Assembly: GCA_963727575.1 (NCBI GenBank)
Contig: CAVSIA010000048.1
Span: forward strand, 78,630 to 142,629
Reading direction: 5' to 3'
Source: JAHQVI01 sp963727575
GTDB lineage: Bacteria > Pseudomonadota > Alphaproteobacteria > Rhizobiales > Rhodomicrobiaceae
Length of the DNA stretch: 64,000 nt
The position numbers and the translations under genes are program-made. The notes beneath the pieces are model-generated. The model was not told where the DNA came from, did not search any database, and saw only the letters and a program-made list of their open reading frames with translations. Numbering within the stretch: position 1 is the stretch's first letter; every line of letters begins with the position of its first letter. Positions 1 to 9,600 of this stretch are shown here, piece after piece.

Positions 1-1311
1 ATTTTCGACGCGGTCCTTGAGCGTGTCGCCTTCAGGCAGGAACTGGCTGTGGTTGGCCACGGGGCGCCTTGCGGTCGCCTCGATGATGGCAGGCGTCATA
101 TATTGCGTGGTCAGATATTCGCCGTCCCTGGCCAGCGCCAGCATCCGCCGGATCTCGTTCTCCAACTCGCGGATATTTCCCGGGAAATCATAAGTGACCA
201 GCTTTTCCAGCGCCTTGGCCGAGATCCCGAGGATTTTGCGGCCGATGGCGGAACTGTGCTTGGCGGCGAAGAATTCGGCGAGCGCCGGGATGTCGTCGGG
301 CCGATCGCGCAGCGGCGGGACTTCGAACTCGAAGCCGCGCAGGCGAAAATACAGATCCTGGCGGAACTCGCCCGCCGCGACCAGATCCTTCAGCGGACGG
401 TTCGAGGCGGCGAGCACGCGGACATCGCAGGTCTCGGTCTTGTCGGAGCCGAGCGGCTTCACCTCGCCTTCCTGCAGAAAGCGCAGAAGGCTGACCTGGA
501 AGGTTTTGGAAACCTCCGAGATCTCATCCAGAAACACCGTGCCGCCATCGGCCGCGCGAAACAGGCCGAGCCGGTCGGACACCGCACCGGTGAACGCTCC
601 GCGCTTGTGGCCGAACAGCTCCGAATGCAGAAGCTCGTCGGGCATGCCGCCGCAATTCTGCACCATCAGCGGACTGGTGTGACGATAGGAATTGTAATGA
701 ATGGCCCGCGCCAGCAACTCCTTGCCCGTCCCGGTTTCGCCCTGGATCAGGATGGGAAGGTCGGTCCTAGCCGCCTTGCGCGCCATATCGCAAAGCTCGG
801 TCATTTTCTCGCTGACATAGACCAGCTTTTCGAAGCGCTGGCTGGCGGCTCGGATCGGCAGCGTCGGCCGCTCCAACTCCAGCAGGTCCGGGGAGAGTTT
901 GAACTCGCGCGCCAGCATGCGATGGCGCCGGGCGAGTTCGCGCGTCTCGAGCCCGCGCTTGACCGCAAGCCCGACCTGGTCGGCATCGAGCGGCTTGCGC
1001 AGGAATTGATAGACGGACGCCTGCGAGATGACGCGCTGCACGTTGCGAAAGCCGACGGGAAGCGCCAGAAGCCGGATGATGTCGGGGTGGGACACGCGCA
1101 ATGCGGACAGGAAATTCGCCCCGTCGGCGTCTTCCGTGCCTGCGTCGGCAAGAACCAGATCGATATGCACATCGGCCAGCGTCGAGCGCGCCTCATCGGG
1201 CGATTGCGCATGCAGGACCCGGTAGCCGTATTGCTCGGCAAGCAGCGTGCGGACCGCGGACCAGTGATCTGAGAAAGGAGCGACGAGAAGAACCGTACCA
1301 ACGTTATCCAT
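1..1311 (-). CDS. NtrC-family sigma-54 activator, HupR/HoxA-like response regulator (3' end outside window)
   Basis: The frame opens at an ATG at 1311 and stays open to the window edge, giving 437 residues. An N-terminal receiver-like domain has a possible phospho-acceptor Asp56, but the usual acidic pair after the first beta-strand is missing (LLVAPFSDH is read there). An AAA+ domain follows with Walker A GETGTGK at about 191-197 and the sigma-54 contact loop GAFTGA near residue 245. The visible end (LKDRVEN) is the start of the Fis-type DNA-binding helix region. Wording such as VQNCGGMPDELLHSELFGHK recalls the hydrogenase regulators HupR/HoxA, but no hydrogenase gene is in the window, so its target is unknown. 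It is divergent from the globin genes across a long AT-rich gap. The activator class is secure; the HupR assignment is inference. Confidence 0.85.
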   Translation of the reverse strand, partial: MDNVGTVLLVAPFSDHWSAVRTLLAEQYGYRVLHAQSPDEARSTLADVHIDLVLADAGTEDADGANFLSALRVSHPDIIRLLALPVGFRNVQRVISQASVYQFLRKPLDADQVGLAVKRGLETRELARRHRMLAREFKLSPDLLELERPTLPIRAASQRFEKLVYVSEKMTELCDMARKAARTDLPILIQGETGTGKELLARAIHYNSYRHTSPLMVQNCGGMPDELLHSELFGHKRGAFTGAVSDRLGLFRAADGGTVFLDEISEVSKTFQVSLLRFLQEGEVKPLGSDKTETCDVRVLAASNRPLKDLVAAGEFRQDLYFRLRGFEFEVPPLRDRPDDIPALAEFFAAKHSSAIGRKILGISAKALEKLVTYDFPGNIRELENEIRRMLALARDGEYLTTQYMTPAIIEATARRPVANHSQFLPEGDTLKDRVEN

Positions 1312-1938
1312 GAAAGCAATTTCACATTTTGCCAAGCGAGTTTGCAACACTCTACGCCGCAACGCAGGCTTGGAAAAGGGAATGTGCGACCGAAAGAATT
1401 CCGTCTCGGGTCGCGACCTTTCCCGCTGGGCGGCTCGAGGGAGACGAGGATTTTACTTACCGCTATATCAGACCACATACTCCATTCATCCGCATGGCAA
1501 ATCTCAATATCTTGATTTCTGCAAGTCTTGAATACCAATTTCGAACTCAAATGAATTAAACCGCAGCTATGCGGTTATTGCGTATTTTGCATTCCTTCAA
1601 TCTACTATCATAGTTCTAACCACATATGAACGACGATTCATATTATTCAGTATTAAACATATGGAGGATCGACATTTTAAATTCACGTTGAATTGATTGA
1701 TTTGACCCGGCGCTATCTGTTCTGATGCGTTGCTTTTACGGAGCAAGGTGGGCATTATGCGACCGCATGACATCGCTGCAGTCTCCAAACGAATGCCGCA
1801 ATATTTTCGACCCGCTCTTCGCATTTTGCATGCATGCGAGCCCGCCGGGCGTCGCCTCCATCCAGGTGAATGGCTAAAGGGCTCTTCCAAAACCATGCGT
1901 TCCGATATTTGTCATCGTACCCTTGTTCGGCCAACGGA
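1312..1938. other. AT-rich intergenic region between divergent regulator and globin
   Basis: About 630 bases without a convincing gene. The stretch from about 1490 to 1720 is clearly more AT-rich than its surroundings and probably carries the promoters of the regulator and of the first globin. Short open frames here have no recognisable protein and no good ribosome binding site. I could not identify a specific operator. Confidence 0.5.
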
Positions 1939-2487
1939 ATGACGCCAGCTCAGCTCAGAGTCCTGCAGCGCAGCTTCGCCAAAATCGAGCCAATGGCAGA
2001 TCATTTCGGCTCGGTCTTCTACGGCAGGCTGTTCACCATCGCCCCGGAAATCATCCCGATGTTCAGGACGGATCTGAAGGCGCAACAGGCCAAGTTCATG
2101 AAGGTGATCACCGAGGTCGTCCATCTGCATTTGCGCTCGATGGTGTCCCTGCCCGTCACCGCACAGGCGGGCGGCAGCGCCGTTTTGCCGGGATCGTTCT
2201 GGTCCGGCAAGCTCCACGCTGCATACGGCGTCAGGATGGAGGACTATGCGATCATGAAATCGGCTCTCGTATGGGCGCTGGAAAAAACGCTTGGGCCGGA
2301 CTGCACGGACGAGGTCAAGGATGCCTGGAGCACCGCCTATGATATCGTCGTGGCGGCGATGCAGGAAGGCATGCTGAGCCCGGACGACGAAGAGTCCGAG
2401 CCGGAAAACAAGATGCAGTCGCGGCTGAACGCTGCCGACCGCCAGCAGGGTGTCGCTGCGCTTTTCAAGCGCGGCGGAGAGCGGTGA
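1939..2487 (+). CDS. Single-domain globin (haemoglobin-like protein)
   Basis: A 182-residue protein in the flavohaemoglobin/Vitreoscilla-type single-domain globin family. It should bind haem and may handle O2 or NO in the cytoplasm. A B10-type Tyr28 lies in FYGRLF. The likely proximal haem ligand is His93 in KLHAAYGV, followed by the usual helices up to DAWSTAYDIV. The E-F region is longer than in most relatives, with a Gly/Ala/Ser-rich insert before His93. A 40-residue charged tail follows the globin fold. I chose the ATG at 1939 because MTPAQ matches the normal start of the family and the neighbouring globin (MTPTQ). A longer start at 1870 has an AGGTGA just before it. There is no reductase domain. 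Confidence 0.85.
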   Translation: MTPAQLRVLQRSFAKIEPMADHFGSVFYGRLFTIAPEIIPMFRTDLKAQQAKFMKVITEVVHLHLRSMVSLPVTAQAGGSAVLPGSFWSGKLHAAYGVRMEDYAIMKSALVWALEKTLGPDCTDEVKDAWSTAYDIVVAAMQEGMLSPDDEESEPENKMQSRLNAADRQQGVAALFKRGGER

Positions 2488-2712
2488 TGCACGCGGACGC
2501 TTCGCAGCAAACTGACGAATGAAATCTAAGATTATACTTAGTGAATATTTCTAAGTAGAAGCCGTTGACTACATAAATTCGTCGTCACGGGGTTGATGCG
2601 TAATTTAATTTAAGCAATAAATGAAGTTACCGATTCTTTTGACGGCGGGCCAACAATGAGCAAAATTCGCCTGGCGCAGTATGGCGGCTATGTCTTCATC
2701 GTCCGCACTGCC

Positions 2713-3304
2713 ATGACCCCGACACAGGTGCAGATCGTTCAGGACAGCTTCCGGCGCGTGGCGGCGCAATCGCATGAAGCCGGCCGCATCTTCTATGACG
2801 AGCTCTTCCAGACCGCGCCCGAACTTCGGCAGATGTTTCCCGACGACATGGCGCGGCACCGCGACCAAATTCGTGCAGATGCTCGCCGCAGTCGCCAAGA
2901 GCCTCGACAACATCGCCTTGGTCTCCGACGACATTGTCGATCTCGGCCGCAGGCATCTGGCTTATGAGGTGGAGGACGAGCACTACGAATTGCTCGGCGA
3001 CGCGCTTCAGGCGATGCTCGGCCGGCTGCTCGGGCCGGATTTCACGCCCGAGATCGGCGATGCGTGGGAGGCCGCCTACGACATGCTCGCCCGCGTGATG
3101 CAGGAGGCCTCCGTCATCCCGAACACAGCGGAGGGGTTTTTCGGCACCATCATCCGCAGCGTCATGACCTCGCAATACGGACTGGCGATCGCACGCGACC
3201 GCAGCGTGGCCGGCAAGGCGCCGATCACGCACGATATCGAGCGCGGCCAGGTGGTTCGGCTCGCCGGCTTCAGCGCTTCGGCGCCCGCGCCCGATCTGGC
3301 CTGA
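2713..3304 (+). CDS. Second single-domain globin, one-base frameshift
   Basis: A paralogue of the preceding globin, about 196 residues when repaired. The first part reads MTPTQVQIVQDSF to MFPDDMARHR. At about 2865 the frame jumps and continues TKFVQMLAAVAKSLDN, with the proximal His in RRHLAYEV and the later helices GPDFTPEIGDAWEAAYD. Removing one base in the run CACCGCGACC restores a normal globin, so either the consensus is wrong by one base or the gene is newly broken. A C-terminal extension of about 55 residues follows the fold. The start at 2713 is by homology; an upstream ATG at 2656 adds 19 residues. Two adjacent globins suggest a role in NO or low-oxygen physiology. Confidence 0.8.
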
Positions 3305-3681
3305 CGACCAGGGCGGCAAAAGTCCGCGTTCGCGTCCAGCCCCCCGCCATCCATCCGGCATCGGATCAACGGGCGCAAAGCCTGTGATTCTGTGCTGCAC
3401 GCCCTCCCCTCACCATCCCGCATGGCCGGTTCGCATCGTGCGCGCGCATGCCGCGCTGACATCGGTCCTCATCGCTCATCTAATCTTCAAGGATCGGCAG
3501 CGCCCCGTCCACGCGTCGATACCTCTGTGCGATCGGGAAAAATCGACGCCGGTTCTGCCGAAAAATCGCACGAAAACAGAGGCCCATCGGGCATGGGCGA
3601 TTCGACATGAAGCGATCATGCTCTAAGATCGCGATCCGAGTCTTGTCCCGCGGGGTGAGAAACAAGCGAGGGAGGGGGCGG
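3305..3681. other. Intergenic region without a supported gene
   Basis: About 375 bases between the second globin and the SDR gene. Open frames on both strands are short and unlike known proteins. I see no clear terminator or operator. Confidence 0.4.
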
Positions 3682-4976
3682 TTGCGGGTTCTCGTTACCG
3701 GGGCAACCGGGCTGATCGGCGGCGCGGTCGTCGCCCGGCTGATCGCGCAAGGCCATGACGTCGGAGGCGTTGCGCGCAACATCGCCGAGGCAAGGCGGCG
3801 TCTGCCGCAAATCCGCTGGATCGGGCTCGACTTGCGCGATGCCGCCACGCCCGATACATGGCTCCCCCATCTGGCCGGCGTCGAGGCCGTCGTCAATTGT
3901 GCCGGCGTGCTGCAGGATGGCCCCGGCGATTCCGTGAAGGCGGTTCATCAGGACAGCCTTGCCGCCCTGATCGCCGGCCTGCGAGCGGACCGAAATCCGC
4001 CGCTTCGTCCATCTCTCGGCCATCGGCGTCGACCGGCTGACGCCCACGCCGTTCTCCGAAACCAAGCGTCGCGGCGATGACATTTTGACCGGCAGCCGCC
4101 TCGACTGGGTGATCCTTCGTCCCTCGGTGGTCGTCGGCCGGGCGGCTTACGGCGGCAGCGCCTTGTTTCGCGGGCTCGCCGCCTTGCCGATCCTGCCAGT
4201 CATGCCGAATACGGCGCCGATCCAGGTCGTGCAGCTCGACGATGTCGTCGATACCGTGCTCCACGCTTTGCAGCCGGACGCGCCGGGCCGCCTCACGCTC
4301 GATCTCGTCGGTCCGGAGCCGCTCGCATTCGCCGAAATCGTGCGCCACTACCGCCGCTGGCTCGGCTGGCCCCTTGCCCCGTCGTTCCTCGTCCCCGAAA
4401 CCATCGCGTCGCTGCTCTTCCGCCTCGGCGACTTCGCCGGTCGGCTTGGATGGCGTCCGCCGATCCGTTCGACCGCACAAAAGGAGATCGCCCATGGCGC
4501 GCTCGGCGATCCCTCCGAATGGACGCGCCTGACCGGCATCGTGCCGCGACACCCTCGCTGACGCGCTCGCGGCCGAACCGGCATCCGTGCAGGAGCGCTG
4601 GTTCGCCGGCCTCTATTTCACCAAGGCACTGCTGTTCCCGGTGCTCGCGCTGTTCTGGATCGCCACCGGGCTGATCTCGATCGGACCGGGCTACGAGGCG
4701 GGGATTGCGCTGATGAGGGATGGCGGCGCGGGCTCGCTTGCCGCCGCGACCGTCATCGCCGGCGGCCTCGCCGATATCGCGATCGGGGCCGCCATCGCTC
4801 TGCGGCGAAGGGCAAGGCTCGGGCTCTACGCTTCGCTCGCCCTCACCATTGCCTATCTGATCGTCGGCACGGCGCTGCTGCCCGCCTTGTGGCTCGACCC
4901 GCTCGGCCGCCTGCTCAAAGCGCTGCCGATCCTCGTGCTCACCGTCGTCGCCATCGCCATCCTCGAGGATCGCTGA
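3682..4976 (+). CDS. NAD(P)-binding SDR/epimerase-like protein with C-terminal DoxX-like membrane domain, frameshifted
   Basis: Repaired length is about 430 residues. The N-terminal half is an atypical short-chain dehydrogenase with the dinucleotide-binding motif GATGLIGG right after the start. Breaks occur near 3977 and 4548; beyond each the expected sequence continues in another frame (RFVHLSAIGVDRL, then TLADALAAEPASVQERW). The C-terminal 125 residues form about four hydrophobic helices of the DoxX-like type, a fusion I know from SDR proteins of proteobacteria. The start is a TTG at 3682 with a strong GGGAGGGGG ribosome binding site; the upstream ATG at 3607 lacks one. The stop overlaps the ATG of the next gene (TGATG), so the two are co-translated. 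The substrate is unknown. Confidence 0.75.
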
Positions 4977-5455
4977 TGCTCTATTTCCTCTTGAAATTCG
5001 CCCATATCCTCGGCGCCGCGGTGCTGCTCGGCACGGGCGCGGGCATCGCCTTCTTCATGTTGATGGCGCATCGCACCGGCAATGCGGCGACCGTCGCGGC
5101 CGTCGCCCGGATCGTAGTTGTGGCCGATTTCGTGTTCACCGCAACCGCCGTCGTCCTGCAGCCGATCACCGGCGTCGCGCTCGCCTGGACCACAGGTTAT
5201 GATCTGACCGAAGGCTGGATCGTGGTCTCGATCCTGCTCTACCTCGTCACTGGCGCTTTCTGGCTGCCTGTGGTCTGGATGCAGATGCGGATGCGCGACA
5301 TTGCGGTTGCATCGGCGGCGACCGGCACGCCGCTTCCGCTCCGCTACCGTCGCCTGTTCCGCACCTGGTTCGCCTTCGGATTTCCGGCCTTCGCCGCCGT
5401 GCTCGGCATCTTCTGGCTGATGATTGCCCGCCCGGCCATTGTGGTCATCGGATAG
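4976..5455 (+). CDS. DUF2269-family integral membrane protein
   Basis: A 159-residue protein with four predicted transmembrane helices (about 5-27, 43-68, 78-105 and 130-152). It begins MLYFLLKFAHILGAAVLLG, the typical opening of the DUF2269 family, in which a His and Gly-rich first helix is conserved. Function is unknown; the family is often paired with DoxX-type and SDR proteins, as here. The ATG overlaps the stop of the preceding gene by one base. Confidence 0.8.
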   Translation: MLYFLLKFAHILGAAVLLGTGAGIAFFMLMAHRTGNAATVAAVARIVVVADFVFTATAVVLQPITGVALAWTTGYDLTEGWIVVSILLYLVTGAFWLPVVWMQMRMRDIAVASAATGTPLPLRYRRLFRTWFAFGFPAFAAVLGIFWLMIARPAIVVIG

Positions 5456-5738
5456 GCGAACTGGCATGAGTTCCCGAAGCCGCCACAGTTGGGCGGGAAA
5501 TAAAGGCGGCCGAGGCGCCGCCTCTTGTGTAAAGATTTGGCTTGTGAGACGACCTGTGCTGGGGATCAGGGGAAATTACGGAGCGGCGCGCCGATGCCTT
5601 GCAACGCAAGGCAATCGGGAGCCGGAACGCTTTGCCTTTTCCGGCATCGGGACCGCGCCGCCTCGATCCTTGCGGCAGGCCCGCGCCCGCTCTCCGCATC
5701 CACGACCGCATCAACCGCGTTGACCGACGGCTTCATTC

Positions 5739-6668
5739 ATGACCCTGGCAGATGCATTCGAACCGGAGATCCAGCCCGCCTCGCCCGGCGTCATCCTGGA
5801 AATCGAGAACCTCACCCACGTCTATTCGGGCGGGATCCGCGCGCTCGACAATATCAGCCTCGACATCCCCTACGGCATGTTCGGCCTTCTCGGGCCGAAC
5901 GGCGCGGGCAAGTCCACGCTGATGCGCATTATCGCAACGTTGCAGCGCCCGAGCGCCGGCCGCGTGCTGTTCGAAGGCATCGACGTGCTCAAGCAGCCCC
6001 GCCGGATCCGGCAGATGCTCGGCTACCTGCCGCAGGAATTCGGCGTCTACCCGCGCATTTCAGCCGAAGCGCTGCTCGACCATATCGCGGTGCTCAAGGG
6101 CATTGGACCGGCCTCGGCCCGCCGGGAGCAGGTTCACGGCCTGCTGCGGAAGACCAATCTCTACGATGTGCGCCAGCGAAGGGTCGCCAGCTTCTCCGGC
6201 GGCATGCGGCAACGCTTCGGCATCGCCCAGGCGCTGCTCGGCGCGCCCCGCTTCCTGATCGTCGATGAGCCGACCGCCGGGCTCGACCCGGCCGAACGCG
6301 CGCGCTTCCACGACCTTCTCGCGGAGATCGGCGAGAATATCGTCATCATCCTGTCGACGCATATCCTGGAGGATGTCGCCAAGCTGTGCTCGCGGCTGGC
6401 GATCCTGTTCGACGGGCGCGTGATCACCCAGGGCGAGACCTCCGCGCTGGTCACCGGGCTCCATGGCCGCATCTGGCGCAAGCTCGTGTCGCGCGCGGAA
6501 CTGAGCGAACTGCGCGAATCGCTGCGGGTCGTCTCGACGCGCTATCATGAAGGACAGACCGCGGTGCACGTCCTCAGCGATGCCGGCCCGCCCGGCGCAG
6601 GCTTCGAGCCGATCCCAGGCGATCTTCAGGACCTCTATTTCGCCATGACCAGCCAGCAGGACGCCTGA
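5739..6668 (+). CDS. ABC transporter ATP-binding protein
   Basis: A 309-residue nucleotide-binding subunit. It has Walker A GPNGAGKST near residues 53-61, a Q-loop in YLPQEFGVYP, the signature FSGGMRQR, Walker B FLIVDEPT and the switch His in STHILED. The Leu of the usual LSGG signature is Phe here. The last 85 residues are an accessory domain typical of ATPases that work with ABC-2 type permeases. The next gene, 31 bases downstream on the same strand, is such a permease, so the two probably form one exporter or membrane-acting complex. There is a weak ribosome binding site before the ATG at 5739. Confidence 0.92.
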   Translation: MTLADAFEPEIQPASPGVILEIENLTHVYSGGIRALDNISLDIPYGMFGLLGPNGAGKSTLMRIIATLQRPSAGRVLFEGIDVLKQPRRIRQMLGYLPQEFGVYPRISAEALLDHIAVLKGIGPASARREQVHGLLRKTNLYDVRQRRVASFSGGMRQRFGIAQALLGAPRFLIVDEPTAGLDPAERARFHDLLAEIGENIVIILSTHILEDVAKLCSRLAILFDGRVITQGETSALVTGLHGRIWRKLVSRAELSELRESLRVVSTRYHEGQTAVHVLSDAGPPGAGFEPIPGDLQDLYFAMTSQQDA

Positions 6669-6699
6669 TCCCAGCACAGTCCATCCGGAGTCGTTCGTT

Positions 6700-9600
6700 T
6701 TGATCGGTAAGACCCTGCTTTTCGAGCTGCGCTATCAGCTTCGCCGCCCGGCTTTCTATCTCAGCCTGCTCGGCGCGACCGGCCTCGTATTCCTGTTCGT
6801 CAGCGCGTTCGCCCAGCGCGCCGGCGACGCGCAGGCGCTCATCCATCTCAACGCGCCCTTAGCGGTCGCGCGGTCGCTTGCCCTGTTCGCTTTGTTCAGC
6901 CTGATCATTCCGCTGATCCTGTTCGCCAATGCGGCGCTGCGCGACGTCGCCTCCGGGATGGACGAACTCGTCAAGGCGACGCCGGTGCGCATGGGGGGAT
7001 TGCTGCTGTCCCGCTTCATCGCCGCGTTTCTCGCAGCCACGCTGATCTATCTCTGGGCGGCGCCGGCGACGGAACTGGCGCTGCATATGTGGTGGATCGA
7101 TCCGCGCGCCGTCGGCCCGGTCAACCCGCTCGCCTATGTGCAGATCTACGCGCTGCTGCTGCTGCCTAATCTGTTCGTCTTCGGTGCCGTCGTGTTCTGC
7201 GCCTCGGTATGGACCCGCAGCGCGACCGTCGGCTACGGCATCCTCCTCTTGTTCATGGTCCTCGTAATCGTCGGCACCCGCACCGGGCTCGGAAAAGCGA
7301 TGCCAGAGGTGGGCGCGCTCGGCGACCCCTTCGGGCTTGGCGCCATCAACCAGCTCACCCGCTACTGGACACCTTCCGATCAGGCTCAGAATTTCCTGCC
7401 CTTCGAGGGGATCCTCGTCTGGAACCGGGCGCTTTGGGTCGGCGGGGCCTTCGTGTTGCTCGCCCTCACAATGGCGTTTCTCCCTCGGACGGTGCGCGGC
7501 TCGCGCGCCAAGATCACCGACCGCCCAAGCCTGGCCGCGGTTGCGATCCACGCCCCGACCGTTCGCCCCGGTCAGGTCAGCGTTCTCGGCCAGCTTCTCA
7601 TGCGGACGCGCTATGAAGCCGCCGTCGCGGTCCGGAGCTGGACCTTTCTCTTCATTTTGCTGCTGCTCGGCGGGGGCTGCTTCATCTTTCTCGCGTACCC
7701 CGATCTGGCGACGACTTTGCCGTTGTTCCCGGTTACGGAGATCGTCGCGCCGAGGATCTCCGGCGCCGCAGCCATCGGCGGCCTGCTTCTAGTCATCCTG
7801 CTGACCGGCGAATTCGTCTGGCGGGAGCGGAGCAGCCGGGTCGCGGAAATTCTGGATGTCACGCCGGCGCCGAGCATCGTCTTTCTCGGCGGGAAGCTCG
7901 GCGCGCTGATGGTGCTGATCGCGATCTATCTGCTCCTCGCCATTGTCATAGGGATCGGCTTTCAGCTCTGGCGGGGCTCCTATGACATCGCGCTCGACGT
8001 CTACGTCGTATTCATGCTCTTCGACATCGGCCTTCCTCTCGCAATGTATGCCGTGCTGACGCTGTTCCTGCACATGCTGGCGCCGAACAAATATCTCGGG
8101 CATCTGATCTCGGTCGGCGTCGTCGCCGGCTGGCTGACGGCGAGCTATTTCGGGTTCGAGGACGGGCTGGTCCAGTTCGGCAATATTCCCACCATGCCGC
8201 TGTCGGTGATGAACGGCTTCGGCCATTATCTCACCAGCGCGATCTGGTTCTCCATCTATTGGGGCAGCATCACGCTGCTTCTGGTCATCGCCGCCCAGCT
8301 TCTCTGGGTGAGAGGCACGCGCGCGCCGCTTCGGGCGCGGATCGGCGCGGCGCGCGCTGCATTGACACCGGCCATGACGGGTGCCTCGCTGGCGATGCTG
8401 GCCATCGCCATTGCATCGGGCGGCGTCATCTACTGGAACACCCACATTCGCAACCAGTACTTCACCACCTCCGATGCGGAACGGTTCCAGGCCGACTACG
8501 AACGCGCCTTCGCCGCGGACCTGCGCACGCCGCAGCCGCGTATCACAGAAATCGATATGGCGGTGGACATCGATCCGGCGCGGCGGATTATCGCCTCCCG
8601 CGGGACCTACCGGCTCGTCAACCACACCGATGCGCCGATCGAAACCGTGCGCGTCCAGTTCAACGACGAATATGCCATCGAGACGATCGCATTGGATCAA
8701 TCCCGGCTCGTCGCCCAACAGCGGCGGTTCAACGACTACGTCTTCCGTCCCGAAACGCCGCTTGCGCCGGGCGGGGCGCTGACATTGAGCTTCGCCGGCC
8801 AGTTGTCGAGCGCCGGCTTCCAGCATGGCAACCAGGCGACCCAGATCAACGGCAACGGCACCTTTGCGCATAATATCCTGTTCGCGCCCTGGATCGGCGT
8901 CAACCACGCCCTGTTCATCACCGACGAGCTTCGCCGCGGTAAGCAGGACCTCCCCACGCTCGTCAGCGTCGACAATAAGGGGCTTACCGACCAGAACCGC
9001 AGTTTCCTGTCGGCGGACGCCGATTTCATTCGTTTCGGCGTTACGCTTTCAACCGCCTCGGACCAGATCGCGCTCGCTCCCGGCGCGCTCACCCGCGACT
9101 GGCAGGAAGGCGGACGACACTTCTTCCGCTACGAGGCCGACCGGCCGATGCCGAATTTCTGGAGCGTGCTGTCGGCGCGCTACCGGAAGGCCGAGGCAAA
9201 ATGGCACGACGTTCCGCTCGCCGTTTATTATCATCCGACCCAGGGGCAAAACGTACCCCATATGCTGGCCACCATGCGGCAGGCGCTCGACATCTATACG
9301 GAGGCGTTCGGCCCGTTCCCGCACCGGCAGCTGCGCATCGCCGAATTTCCCTACGGCCAGATCGCGCAGTCTTTCCCGGCAACCATCGCCTATGCCGAAG
9401 CACTCGGCTTCATCGCGGCCGACAGCGCCTACAAGACGCTGGATTATGTCGGCTACATCACCGCGCACGAAGTCGCCCATCAATGGTGGGGGCATCAGGC
9501 GGTCCCGGCGGACATGCCCGGAGCGCAGCTTCTATCGGAAACGCTCGCCGAATATTCCTCGCTCCTGGTCATGGAAAAGCTCTACGGCCGCGACGGCGTC

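Noticed and set aside
49..1272. 407-codon plus-strand frame opposite the NtrC-family regulator
   Set aside because: It is the antisense shadow of a well-conserved coding sequence and its translation has no domain pattern.
1295..1330. Sigma-54-like promoter (TGGCA...TTGC on the minus strand) at the regulator start
   Set aside because: The distance between the two elements is four bases too long and it overlaps the start codon.
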